Shown: positions 50,244 through 58,982, counted from the first letter of the stretch. The stretch is 64,000 nucleotides of DNA from Salininema proteolyticum (GCF_042685645.1 NZ_JBHUNX010000001.1:4278001-4342000), one strand, 5' to 3'. Made by a program: numbers and translations. The notes: generated from the letters alone by a model not told the origin.

Positions 50244-51072
50244 CGTTGCTCTCTCCGATCGTCACTGGGGCGTTGTCTATGAGGCGGGTCGTTCCGACGT
50301 GCGCCGCGATGAGGAGGCGGGCGGGCCCGCTCTCCGGGGCCGCCTCGAAGTCGGGCGCGAGGACGGTCGCGTAGTCGACCTCCAGGCCGCTCTCGGCCTC
50401 CAGGACCGCGCGCGCGGCGGCCAGCGGGTCGGGGGAGGCCTGCGCGGCCTCGACGGCCCGCGGGATGGCGAGCGCGGCGGCCCGCTCTTCGGCGCTGAGG
50501 TAGGCGTTGCGGCTGGACAGGGCGATCCCGTCGGCGTCCCTGACGAGTGCGACGGACAGGATCTCCACGTCCATGTCGAGGTCCTCGACCATGGAGCGGA
50601 CCATGGCCAGCTGCTGGTAGTCCTTGTCCCCGAAGGCCGCGTAGTGCGGGCGGACGAGGTGGAACAGCTTGGCCACGACGGTCAGGACGCCGGTGAAGAA
50701 GCCGGGCCTGCTGGCGCCCTCGAGGATCTCTCCGGTCGGACGCGGGTGGACCTTGACGACGTTCTCGCGTCCGCGCGGGTAGAGCTCCTCCTCGGAGGGC
50801 GCGAAGACGAGGTCGGCGCCGAGGGACTCGGCGAGCGCGGCGTCGGCTTCGAGGGTGCGCGGGTACTCGTCGAGGTCTTCGCCGGGCCGGAACTGGAGCG
50901 GGTTGACGAAGACGGTGACGACGACGTTGTCGGCCGCGGCGCGGGCGGCCCGGATGAGGGCGGCGTGCCCTTCGTGGAGGGCCCCCATGGTGGGGACGAC
51001 AGCCACGGTGCCGTGCATGGCGTCGCGCGCGGTGCGCAGCCGGGCCACGGTGTCGGCGATGGGGATGCTCAT
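50236..51072 (-). CDS. panC: Pantothenate synthetase
   Basis: A 278-residue ATP-dependent ligase joining pantoate and beta-alanine. Clear motifs: VPTMGALHEGHAALIRAA (nucleotide HxGH site), FVNPLQF, FGDKDYQQL and ALSSRNAYLS. The start overlaps the stop of the DUF2520 gene (ATGA), and panD overlaps its end, so three genes are co-translated. Confidence 0.96.
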   Translation of the reverse strand: MSIPIADTVARLRTARDAMHGTVAVVPTMGALHEGHAALIRAARAAADNVVVTVFVNPLQFRPGEDLDEYPRTLEADAALAESLGADLVFAPSEEELYPRGRENVVKVHPRPTGEILEGASRPGFFTGVLTVVAKLFHLVRPHYAAFGDKDYQQLAMVRSMVEDLDMDVEILSVALVRDADGIALSSRNAYLSAEERAAALAIPRAVEAAQASPDPLAAARAVLEAESGLEVDYATVLAPDFEAAPESGPARLLIAAHVGTTRLIDNAPVTIGESNDA

Positions 51073-51983
51073 CGGCGTGCCTCTCCCGTCCGGGCGCCGT
51101 CCAGGGTGTCCTTGACCGCGCGGGCGCTCCGTTCCTCGAGGCGTCCGGCCGCGCGGGCGCGGTCGGCGGTGCGCTCGGCCAGGGCGGCGTAGACGGGGCG
51201 GAGGTCGGAGCCGACGGCGTCGAGGTGCGCGGCCACGGTGGCGGCGTCGCCGCGGACGACCGGCCCGGTCAGGGCGTCGTCGCCGAGCGCCAAGGCGTTG
51301 TCCAGGGCCGCGAAGGTCAACTGGCGCAGGTAGTGCGGGGCGTCGGAGATTCCCGCGTCGGCCAGGAGGCCGCGCGCGTCGTTGACGAGGGTGGCGAGGT
51401 GGTTGGAGGCGTGGGCGAGCGCCGCGTGGTAGCGGGTGCGCTGCGCTTCGGCGACGTGCTCGGCGTGGCCGCCAGTCTCGGAGACGAGGGCCTCGGCGAT
51501 CAGGGCGGCCTCGTCGAAGGCGGTGACGGCCCACGGGAGTCCGTCGAGCCGGTCGAGGTCGGCGCGGGTTCCGAGGAAGGTCATGGCGGGGTGCGCCGCC
51601 GCCGCGAGCGCTCCGGCGTCGATGGCCGGGCGAAGGACCTCCGCGCCGTGGGAGCCGGAGGTGTGCAGGACGATCTGTCCCCGGCGGAACGGGAGCCGCT
51701 CGGCGAGTTCGGGGAGGGCCGTGTCGGGAACGGCGAGGAGGAGGAGCTGGGCGTCGGCCGCCACCTCTTCGGGTGTGCGGATCACGGCCTCGGGGAGCAG
51801 TTCGGCGGCGCGGCGGAGGGACTCCGGGGAGGAGCCCGAGACCGCGGTGACGCGGTGCCCGGCCCGGTCCAGAGCGGCTCCGACGACGGAGCCGACCCTT
51901 CCGGCCGACACGACGCCGACGTCGAGTCGCGGCGCGGCGCCGAAGGAGCTGCCCGCCCCGGCCGGGGCGAACGGAGTTGTCAT
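51069..51983 (-). CDS. Rossmann-fold protein with DUF2520 domain
   Basis: A 304-residue protein with an NAD(P)-binding N-terminal half (DVGVVSAGRVGSVVGAAL; LLLAVPDTALPELAERL) and a helical DUF2520 C-terminal half (HAALAHASNHLATLVNDARGL). It resembles 6-phosphogluconate or ketopantoate reductase-like proteins and commonly stands before panC in actinobacteria. It may supply the ketopantoate reductase (PanE-type) step; this is inference. AAGGACTGG precedes the ATG. Confidence 0.83.
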   Translation of the reverse strand: MTTPFAPAGAGSSFGAAPRLDVGVVSAGRVGSVVGAALDRAGHRVTAVSGSSPESLRRAAELLPEAVIRTPEEVAADAQLLLLAVPDTALPELAERLPFRRGQIVLHTSGSHGAEVLRPAIDAGALAAAAHPAMTFLGTRADLDRLDGLPWAVTAFDEAALIAEALVSETGGHAEHVAEAQRTRYHAALAHASNHLATLVNDARGLLADAGISDAPHYLRQLTFAALDNALALGDDALTGPVVRGDAATVAAHLDAVGSDLRPVYAALAERTADRARAAGRLEERSARAVKDTLDGARTGEARR

Positions 51984-52169
51984 GGCGATCCAGTCCTTTT
52001 CTGGTCAGGTACCGGTCATGGCCGCCGGCGCTCCGTGCGCCGTGCGGCTGCCTCTATTGTCCGCTCCGTCTCGGAAGTTGCCAAGCCGGAGACGCGTTGG
52101 TGTCACTATTCACAAGTCTCGCGGTCCGCGGCCGGGGCGGCCGTCGAACCGCAGGTCGTGCGGGACCGA

Positions 52170-52988
52170 TCAGTCGCCCAGCAGCCTTTCGATGTACTGG
52201 GCCACACCGTCCTGGTCGTTGTCGCCCGGGGCGGCCTCAGGAGCGGTGTCGATGACGCGCCTGTGGCCCTGCGGCATGGCGACCGCGCGCCCGGCGCGCT
52301 CCAGCATCCCGAGGTCGTTGATCGCGTCGCCGAAGGCCAGCACGTCGTGCCAGCCGGCGTCGAGGCGGTCGAGGATCGGCTCGATCCCCCTCCACTTGTC
52401 CATCCCGGCCGGGCCGAGCTCGAGGATGCCCACCCCCGACTCGGTGATGCCGACGGGACTCCCCTCCAGCAGGGGCGAGGCCTTCTCCAGGACGGTGTCC
52501 GAGTCGAGCGACTCGGGCCAGAAGTACAGCTTGACGAACTCCCCGGCGAGGGCCTCCTCGCGCGGGGTGTTCGACCGCGGCAGCTCCCACGGCCACACCG
52601 GCATCTCGTCGCCCCGCAGAGGGGCGTCGGGGTCGGCGGACTCGGCGACCAGGAAGACGTTGTCCACCTGCTCCTCGATGCGGCCGACCGCGTCGGCCAG
52701 CACCCGCCCGGAGACGTACTGGGAGGCCAACTGGACGGGCCGGTCGTTGGCGTGCGTGTCGTAGACGAAGGCCCCCTGGCCCATGACCAGGTGGTGTGCG
52801 GCGGGGATCTGGGAGAGCGTCCATTCCTGGAGCCGGGGGCCGCGGCCGGTCGCCGCGATGACGGTGACGCCGCGTTCGGCGAGGCGCTCGAAGGCCTCCT
52901 TGGTGCGGTCGGAGACGGTCTCGTCGCGGCGCACCACGGTCCCGTCCATGTCGGTCACGACCACGCGGGGAAGGTCGGTAGAGGTCAT
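52170..52988 (-). CDS. HAD-superfamily phosphatase, Cof type (second of a tandem pair)
   Basis: A 272-residue HAD hydrolase. Motif I is VTDMDGTVV, motif II the threonine in VIAATGRG, motif III a lysine near MDKWRGI and motif IV FGDAINDLGML. The large C2B-type cap marks a Cof/YbiV-like phosphatase for sugar phosphates or flavin nucleotides. It follows a paralogous HAD gene by 11 bases; the two probably arose by duplication. Confidence 0.88.
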   Translation of the reverse strand: MTSTDLPRVVVTDMDGTVVRRDETVSDRTKEAFERLAERGVTVIAATGRGPRLQEWTLSQIPAAHHLVMGQGAFVYDTHANDRPVQLASQYVSGRVLADAVGRIEEQVDNVFLVAESADPDAPLRGDEMPVWPWELPRSNTPREEALAGEFVKLYFWPESLDSDTVLEKASPLLEGSPVGITESGVGILELGPAGMDKWRGIEPILDRLDAGWHDVLAFGDAINDLGMLERAGRAVAMPQGHRRVIDTAPEAAPGDNDQDGVAQYIERLLGD

Positions 52989-52999
52989 AGGGTCTCCTC

Positions 53000-53863
53000 T
53001 CAGTGGAACCAGCGGTTGAGTACGGCGGCGACCCCGTCGGCGGAGACGGGGAGCGTCACCTCGTCGGCGGCGGCCTTGACGGTGTCGTCGGCCTGCCCCA
53101 TGGCGACGGCGTGGCCGGCCCACTCGAACATGGGCAGGTCGTTGTGGGCGTCGCCGAACACCGCCACCTCGGCGGCGTCCACGCCGTAGCGCTCGGCGAT
53201 CCCGGCCAGGCCGGTGGCCTTGGTCAACCCGGGCGGGCTGACGTCCACCCAGCCCTTGTAGCCGGGCTCGACGTAGTAGTGGTCGGGGCTGAGGCCGGCC
53301 TCCCGGACCAGCCGCAGCGCATTGGGGCAGCGCACGCCGTCGTGGTAGCCGTTCTCGGAGGGCACGCGGGCGACGATGCGGGCGACCGGCTCGGCGAGCA
53401 GGTCGTCCAGGTCCATCGCCCCGGCCCAGTCGGCGGCGAAGTCGCGGGCGAAGCCCGGGGTGTGGTACCAGCCGTCCAGGTCGCGCTCGAAGGCGAACTC
53501 GACGGCGGGCTCCACTCCGCGGAAGGCCTCGACCGCGCGGCGGGCGTCGATGAACTCGCGGCGGGAGATGGCCCGGTCCGCGATGGAGTACTCCACGGCC
53601 CCGTGGGAGCCGGAGATGTAGCCGCCGTCGACCTCCAGGTCTTCGGCGACGCTCACCGCGGCCCACATGGGCCTTCCGGTGACGATGGCGACCGGGACTC
53701 CCGCGTCCCGGACTCTCTTGAGGGCCGCGATTGTCTCGCGGCTGGGGCGTTGGACGTCGGCCTCCTGGTATCCCACCAGGGTTCCGTCCACGTCGACCGC
53801 GATCATCTTCGGCGGTTCGGTGCGCCGGCGCTCCCGGCCGGCCTGGGGTGTCGATGCGTACAT
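53000..53863 (-). CDS. HAD-superfamily phosphatase, Cof type (first of a tandem pair)
   Basis: A 287-residue HAD hydrolase with AVDVDGTLV, AIVTGRPMW, a lysine in GLTKATGLAGI and FGDAHNDLPMF as motifs I-IV. TATCGT lies 6 bases before the ATG and no ribosome site is seen, so the mRNA is probably leaderless; an internal ATG at codon 20 would still retain motif I. It heads a two-gene operon with the paralogue at 52170. Confidence 0.87.
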   Translation of the reverse strand: MYASTPQAGRERRRTEPPKMIAVDVDGTLVGYQEADVQRPSRETIAALKRVRDAGVPVAIVTGRPMWAAVSVAEDLEVDGGYISGSHGAVEYSIADRAISRREFIDARRAVEAFRGVEPAVEFAFERDLDGWYHTPGFARDFAADWAGAMDLDDLLAEPVARIVARVPSENGYHDGVRCPNALRLVREAGLSPDHYYVEPGYKGWVDVSPPGLTKATGLAGIAERYGVDAAEVAVFGDAHNDLPMFEWAGHAVAMGQADDTVKAAADEVTLPVSADGVAAVLNRWFH

Positions 53864-54045
53864 TACTCAACGATAGTGCGCGGACACATGGACGGACAGA
53901 GTCCCGCGAGCGAACTCACCCTGGACCGACCGTGAATTCTCATCGATCTACATGCGCAAACGCCCCCGCAGGACTACACGCGTGCAATTCAGCGGAAATG
54001 AGGCATTCGCCCTCCCCGATGCGTTCCGTTGCCTAAAGTGCGAAT

Positions 54046-54399
54046 ATGAATGAGATCGCACTCGAACGCGTCTACGACTACGGGGGCCCCTCTGGGGGTG
54101 CCGTCTTCCTCGTCGACCGGCTCTGGCCACGAGGTGTCTCCAAGGAGCGGCTGGAGGGGGTCGAGCACCTCAAGGACATCGCGCCCTCCGCGCAGCTGCG
54201 CATCTGGTTCGGGCACCTGCCCGACCGCTTCGACGAGTTCTCGCGGCGCTACCGGCGCGAACTGGACGGCCACCCGGAGATCCAGCGCCCCGTCCTCGAC
54301 GCGCTCAAGGACGGGCCGGTCACCCTCCTCTACGCGGCGAAGGACCCCGAGTGCAACCACGCCCTCGTCCTCAAGGCATGGCTCGAGGAGCACCGCTGA
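54046..54399 (+). CDS. DUF488 (YeaO-like) protein
   Basis: A 117-residue protein with the family signature FLVDRLWPRGVSKERL, then LRIWFGHLPDRFDEFSRRYR and TLLYAAKDPECNHALVL with a conserved cysteine. The function of the family is not established. TAAAGT ends 6 bases before the ATG and no ribosome site is present, so the mRNA is probably leaderless. It is convergent with serS across a large palindrome. Confidence 0.9.
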   Translation: MNEIALERVYDYGGPSGGAVFLVDRLWPRGVSKERLEGVEHLKDIAPSAQLRIWFGHLPDRFDEFSRRYRRELDGHPEIQRPVLDALKDGPVTLLYAAKDPECNHALVLKAWLEEHR

Positions 54400-54407
54400 C
54401 GAAAGAA

Positions 54408-54445
54408 GGGGTCTTCGATGTTCCACGTGGAACATCGAAGGCCCC
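54408..54445. repeat. 19-base-arm palindrome with parS-like core; also terminator-like
   Basis: The inverted repeat runs from GGGG at 54408 to CCCC at 54445 with one T-G pair and no loop bases. Its centre, TGTTCCACGTGGAACA (54419-54434), differs symmetrically from the ParB-binding consensus TGTTTCACGTGAAACA at only one position in each half. It may be a parS site, a terminator for the two convergent genes, or both. A loopless stem of this type is unusual for a plain terminator. Confidence 0.6.
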
Positions 54446-54467
54446 TCATATCGGCCTAGCGGAGGCC

Positions 54468-55727
54468 TTACTTCTTCGGCGTCAGCTCGTCCTTGCCGAG
54501 GAACGGGCGCAGCGCCTCCGGAACGGACACCGAACCGTCCGGACGCTGGTGGTTCTCCAGGATCGCCACGAGCCAGCGCGTGGTCGCCAGGGTTCCGTTC
54601 AAGGTCGCGGCGAAGGCGTTCTTCCCGTTCTCGTCCTTGTACTTCACCTCGAGGCGGCGCGCCTGGAAGGTCGTGCAGTTCGAGGTCGACGTCAGCTCGC
54701 GGTAGCGCTCCTGGCTGGGAACCCAGGCCTCGCAGTCGAACTTGCGGTAGGCCGAGGTGCCCAGGTCGCCCGCGGCGGTGTCGATGACCCGGTAGGGGAC
54801 CTCCATGAGCCCCAGCATCTTCTCCTCGAAGCCCAGCAGGCGCTCGTGCTCCTCCGCGGCGTCCTCGGGACGGCAGTAGGAGAACATCTCCACCTTGTCG
54901 AACTGGTGGACGCGGATGATGCCCCGCGTGTCCTTGCCGTACGAGCCGGCCTCCCGGCGGAAGCACGAGGACCAGCCCGCGTAGCGCATCGGCTGCTCCA
55001 GCGCGCCCAGGTTCTCACCCGAGTGGTAGCTGGCCAGCGGGACCTCCGAGGTGCCGACGAGGTACATCTCGTCGCGCTCCAGGTAGTAGATCTCGTCGGC
55101 GTGCTCGCCGAGGAAGCCCGTCCCCTCCATCGCCTCCGGGCGCACCAGCACCGGCGGGATCATCGGCACGAAGCCGTTCGCCGTGGCCTGCTGGATCGCC
55201 AGGTTCAGCATCGCCAGCTGCAGCAGGGCGCCGTCGCCGGTGAGGTAGTAGAAGCGCGAGCCCGACGTCTTGGCGCCGCGCTCCATGTCGAACAGCCCCA
55301 GGGCGGTGCCCAGCTCCAAGTGGTCCTTGCAGTTCTCGGGGACCGAGGTTTCGCCGACGTGCCGCAGCACCGTGTAGTCGTCCTCCCCGCCCGCCGGGGC
55401 GTCCGGCGAGACGAGGTTCGGCAGGGCCTTGACGGCGGCGTCGAGGGCGGCGGCCGACTGGCCCACCTGCGCCTCGGCGTCCTTGACCTCCTGCGCCAGC
55501 TCCTTGGTGCGGGCCAGCAGCTTCTCCCGGGTCTCCGGGTCGGCCTTCGCGATCTCCTTGCCGACCCTCTTCTGGTCGGCCCTCAGGGTCTCGAAACTCT
55601 GCAGAGCACTGCGGTGGGAGGCGTCCGCCTCCAGGGCGGAGTCGACGGCCTCAGAGGAAGCTCCGCGCTTCTCCAGGCCGGCACGGAATATCTCCGGATT
55701 CTCTCGCAATGCTCGCATGTCGATCAT
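54468..55727 (-). CDS. serS: Seryl-tRNA synthetase
   Basis: A 419-residue class II synthetase. The N-terminal coiled-coil arm (about 30-105) precedes the catalytic core with motif 2 (SSCFRREAGSYGKDTRGIIR, HQFDKVEMF) and motif 3 (LATTRWLVAILEN). MIDMRALREN is the usual actinobacterial N-terminus, so the ATG at 55727 is chosen, just behind GGAGG; an ATG three codons later would have more normal spacing. Confidence 0.95.
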   Translation of the reverse strand: MIDMRALRENPEIFRAGLEKRGASSEAVDSALEADASHRSALQSFETLRADQKRVGKEIAKADPETREKLLARTKELAQEVKDAEAQVGQSAAALDAAVKALPNLVSPDAPAGGEDDYTVLRHVGETSVPENCKDHLELGTALGLFDMERGAKTSGSRFYYLTGDGALLQLAMLNLAIQQATANGFVPMIPPVLVRPEAMEGTGFLGEHADEIYYLERDEMYLVGTSEVPLASYHSGENLGALEQPMRYAGWSSCFRREAGSYGKDTRGIIRVHQFDKVEMFSYCRPEDAAEEHERLLGFEEKMLGLMEVPYRVIDTAAGDLGTSAYRKFDCEAWVPSQERYRELTSTSNCTTFQARRLEVKYKDENGKNAFAATLNGTLATTRWLVAILENHQRPDGSVSVPEALRPFLGKDELTPKK

Positions 55728-55935
55728 GCCCTCCAGGCTACCCGCCGCCCCCGTGACCGGGCCGTCCAGGACGGGGTGTTGTGGCGGCCCGGCGCCGCCC
55801 GACGGTCTCCATCGGACACGCCCGGGAACGACCGTGTCACACCGCCGAATCCCTTTCGCCCGAAATAGGGTTCGGGAACCAGCCGCCGCCTTCGCCGGGC
55901 CGCACCGACGTGACGACGACTCTCCAAGGAAGACC

Positions 55936-57753
55936 ATGAACTCGCCTTCCCGCTCCTCCATGAGGACCACGCTCCGCCGCACCGCCACCGCCGTCTCCCG
56001 CTACCTGCCCCACCGCCGGGACTTCCCCGCGCCGCGCCGGCACTGGCGCACCGACCTCCTCGCCGGACTGACCGTCTCCATCGTCGCCCTCCCCCTCGCG
56101 CTCGGGTACGGCGTCGCCACCGGCGTCGGCGCCACCGCCGGACTCGTGGCGGCCATCGTTGCCGGAGCTGTGGCCGCGCTCTTCGGCGGATCAAGCCTCC
56201 AAGTCAGCGGGCCGACCGGCACCATGGCCGTCGTCCTCGTCCCCATCGTCGCCGTCCACGGCCCCGGAGCCGTCTACACCGTCGGACTCCTCACCGGGAT
56301 CTTCCTGCTCCTCCTGGCCTTCCTCAGGGCCGGGCGGCTCATCCGATACATCCCCGAACCCGTCGTCGAGGGCTTCACCCTCGGCATCGCCGTCATCATC
56401 TTCATCCAGCAGATACCCCTCGCCCTGGGCTTCAACGGCTCCCACACCCACGTCATCCTCGAGGCCGGCGAGGCCGCCGCCCACTTCGCCGAACGCCCCG
56501 ACTGGACCGCCGCCGCCATCACCGCCGCCACCGTCGTCCTCATCCTCGCCGGCGGACGGCTCAAGCCCCGCTGGCCGCTGCCCATCATCGCCATCATCCT
56601 CGCCACCACCGTCGAACTGACGCTCCCGCTCGACGCGACCACGGTCGGACGCCTCCCGACCGGGCTGCCCGCCCCGACCTTCTCGCTGCTGGACCTCGCC
56701 CTCGTCAAGGACCTCGCCACGGGGGCGCTCGCCGTCGCGACGCTCATCGCCATCGAGAGCCTCATGTCCGCCAAGGTCGCCGACGGCATGACCGTCGACC
56801 AGCACCACGACCCCGATCGCGAGCTCTTCGGGCAGGGCCTGTCCAACCTCGTCTCACCGCTGTTCGGGGGCATCCCCTCCAGCGGGGCGCTCGCCCGAAC
56901 GGCGGTCAACACCCGTTCGGGGGCGACGACCCGGCTGGCGGCGCTCTCCCACTCGGCGATCCTCCTCCTGTTCCTGCTCGCCCTCGCACCTCTTGTCTCG
57001 CACATCCCGCTGAGCGCCCTGGCCGGCGTCCTGATGGCGACGGCGGTGCGGATGGTCAAGGTCAGTTCCCTGACGGCCATCTGCTCGTCGACCCGCCACG
57101 ACGCCGCGGTTCTCGTGGCGACGGCGGCCATTACCGTCTCCTTCGACCTCATCGTCGCCCTCGTCCTCGGCATCGCCCTGGCAGGCGGCGTCGCCCTGCA
57201 CAAGCTGTCGAAGACCCTGGAGGTCAACCGCGAGGAGCCGGACACCTCCGAACACCGAGACGAGGAGGCGCGCCTCCTGAAGGACCACATCGTCGCCTAC
57301 CGGCTCGACGGTCCGCTCTTCTTCGCCGCCGGGCACAACTTCCTGCTCCAGTTCGCCGAGGTCGCCGACGTGAAGGTCGTGGTCCTCCGCCTCTCCCGGG
57401 TCAGCAAGGTCGACGCCACCGGGGCGCGGGTGCTGTGGGACGTCGTCCGGCGCCTGGAGAGGCGCGGGGTCGTGGTCCTGGTCTCCGGGCTCCCCGAACG
57501 GCACCGCAAGGTGTGCTTCGCGCTGGGGGAGTTCGACCGCCTGGAGCGCCAGGGGAGGCTCTTGGAGCGGACGGCGGACGCCATCGCCGAGGCGCGCCAG
57601 TACCTGCGCGACGAGGACCTGTACCGCTGCAAGCCGTACCTCCTGGACGGCGACGCGGTCGACCGACCGGAGTCCCGGAAGGCGGAGGCCGACCCCGGGG
57701 AGGGGGCCGGCGAGGGATACGAGCACCTCCGGCACCGCGAATACCCGGAATGA
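55936..57753 (+). CDS. SulP-family anion transporter with STAS domain
   Basis: A 605-residue protein with ten or more membrane helices; GLTVSIVALPLALGYGVATG and GPTGTMAVVLVPIV are SulP signatures, and GGIPSSGALARTAVN is the conserved helix 8 region. A cytoplasmic STAS domain (about 450-560; VVVLRLSRVSKVDATGARVL) follows. Substrates in the family are sulfate, bicarbonate or dicarboxylates. AAGGAAG precedes the ATG. No carbonic anhydrase is nearby. Confidence 0.92.
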   Translation: MNSPSRSSMRTTLRRTATAVSRYLPHRRDFPAPRRHWRTDLLAGLTVSIVALPLALGYGVATGVGATAGLVAAIVAGAVAALFGGSSLQVSGPTGTMAVVLVPIVAVHGPGAVYTVGLLTGIFLLLLAFLRAGRLIRYIPEPVVEGFTLGIAVIIFIQQIPLALGFNGSHTHVILEAGEAAAHFAERPDWTAAAITAATVVLILAGGRLKPRWPLPIIAIILATTVELTLPLDATTVGRLPTGLPAPTFSLLDLALVKDLATGALAVATLIAIESLMSAKVADGMTVDQHHDPDRELFGQGLSNLVSPLFGGIPSSGALARTAVNTRSGATTRLAALSHSAILLLFLLALAPLVSHIPLSALAGVLMATAVRMVKVSSLTAICSSTRHDAAVLVATAAITVSFDLIVALVLGIALAGGVALHKLSKTLEVNREEPDTSEHRDEEARLLKDHIVAYRLDGPLFFAAGHNFLLQFAEVADVKVVVLRLSRVSKVDATGARVLWDVVRRLERRGVVVLVSGLPERHRKVCFALGEFDRLERQGRLLERTADAIAEARQYLRDEDLYRCKPYLLDGDAVDRPESRKAEADPGEGAGEGYEHLRHREYPE

Positions 57754-57832
57754 GGCGGGTCGACGCACTGTTCGAGGAGCACCCTGGCTCCGGCGCCGGG
57801 AATACCCGGCATGAAGGGTCCGGACGCAGAGA

Positions 57833-57873
57833 ATCCGGGGAACCCGCGCAGAACGTGCGCGGATTCCCCGGAT
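57833..57873. terminator. Bidirectional terminator between SulP and chaplin-like genes
   Basis: ATCCGGGGAA pairs with TTCCCCGGAT and, beyond one mismatch, seven further pairs close on a 5-base loop. It lies between convergent genes and follows the stop of the chaplin -1 frame, which supports that frame as the true 3' end. Confidence 0.75.
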
Positions 57874-57906
57874 CTACCGGAACCCTTGCGGCCCTAGCCG
57901 GAAGTG

Positions 57907-58178
57907 CTAGAGCTTCTCGGTGAGGGCGCCGGCGGCGCCTCCCACCACGGGGACCTGGGAGAGAACTCCGTCGGTCGCGCCCGCCAGCCCGTCCACGGCG
58001 CCCTCGGCCGCGTCGGCGGCGGGCAGGGCGTCCACGGCACCGGCGTCCACGGGCAGTGCCTTCACAGGCAGTGCGCCCGCGGCGCGGTCGACCACGCCGC
58101 CGGTGCTCTGGACGACCGTGTCGGTCAGCCCGTTCGACTCGCTGACACCGCTCCGAGCCGATTCCTCGGTGTCAGCTA
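57907..58178 (-). other. Coding extension of the chaplin-like gene in the -1 frame
   Basis: About 90 codons continue in the -1 frame from the slippery site to a TAG at 57907-57909. Third positions are strongly G/C, and the sequence has the Ala/Val/Gly/Asp make-up of a surface protein (VVDRAAGALPVKALPVD; SQVPVVGGAAGALTEKL). No start codon or ribosome site of its own is convincing. It is thus the natural C-terminus of the chaplin-like protein, reached by programmed -1 frameshifting or cut off by a single-base mutation. The fused product would have about 358 residues. Confidence 0.68.
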
Positions 58179-58185
58179 CTTTTTT
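58141..58185 (-). promoter_or_regulatory. Candidate -1 frameshift site: slippery A AAA AAG, stop and stem-loop
   Basis: Read leftwards, A AAA AAG (58185-58179) is in the zero frame, with AAA and AAG as its two lysine codons, and is followed at once by TAG. Two bases further a perfect 10-base stem begins (GCTGACACCG with CGGTGTCAGC, 16-base loop). This heptamer is the one used in E. coli dnaX and many insertion sequences. The 2-base spacer is shorter than the usual 5-9. Confidence 0.6.
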
Positions 58186-58982
58186 CCCGACAGGTGGCCC
58201 TTCGTGTTCTCCTCGTGGGGCTCGTCGATGTCGGCCTCGGAACCGCCCTCGCAGGAGGCGTAGGCGGTGCCGAAGATGGCGATGGCGTTGCCGCACACGT
58301 TCACCGGGGCCTGCACGGGAATGTAGGCCTGGTTGCCGTTGCCGATGCCGTCGTTGTCGGTCGTGGTCAGGTCGGAACCGCCCATGCCGTCCATCTCGGC
58401 CTCGGCGCCGCCCTCGCAGCCCGCGGCGGCACCGCCGAAGACGGCGACGGCGTTGCCGCAGGCGTTGACGGGAGCCTGGACCGGGGCCAGCAGCTGGTTG
58501 CCCGACAGGGCGCCGTCGTTGCCGGTCGTGGTCGCGGACTCCTCGGCGCGTCCGGACTCCTCGAGGGTGGCGTCCGAGCCGCCCTCGCTGCCCGCCGTGG
58601 CGCCGCCGGCCACGCCCGCGGCGATGCCGCTGACGTCGACGGGGGCCTGGACGGGGGCGACGGCCTGGTTGCCGTTGCCGAGACCGGTGTTGTCGTAGGT
58701 GGTCACGTCGCCGGAACCCGGGCCGTTCATCTCGGCCTCGGCGCCGCCCTCACAGGAGGCGCCGGCGGTGCCGAGGACGGAGGCGGCGATGCCGCAGATG
58801 TTGACGGGGGCCTGGACGGGGGCTACGACCTGGTTGCCGTTGAGGGCTCCGACCTGGTCATGCGTGTCGACCGCACCGTGCGATCCGCCCGCGTTGGCGA
58901 CACCGGCGGATCCGGCCACGAGAACGGCACCGGCCGCCACGACGCCGGTCTTCATTGTCTTGCGTGCCCAATTCGAGTTCAC
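58176..58982 (-). CDS. Secreted chaplin-like protein with four repeats (zero frame)
   Basis: The 268-residue zero-frame product starts at GTG behind AGGTGA and has a signal peptide (cleavage near VANA). Four chaplin-like repeats follow at roughly 50-residue spacing, each with the core GNQ-x-x-x-PVQAPV. Repeats 1, 3 and 4 have the two cysteines of classical chaplins (NICG...SCEGG); repeat 2 has serine at both places. Asp/Glu-rich spacers separate them. Chaplins assemble into amyloid-like hydrophobic surface layers on aerial hyphae and spores. The frame stops at GHLSGKK, exactly at the slippery site, and a coding -1 frame continues. No sortase motif is present. Confidence 0.85.
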   Translation of the reverse strand: MNSNWARKTMKTGVVAAGAVLVAGSAGVANAGGSHGAVDTHDQVGALNGNQVVAPVQAPVNICGIAASVLGTAGASCEGGAEAEMNGPGSGDVTTYDNTGLGNGNQAVAPVQAPVDVSGIAAGVAGGATAGSEGGSDATLEESGRAEESATTTGNDGALSGNQLLAPVQAPVNACGNAVAVFGGAAAGCEGGAEAEMDGMGGSDLTTTDNDGIGNGNQAYIPVQAPVNVCGNAIAIFGTAYASCEGGSEADIDEPHEENTKGHLSGKK

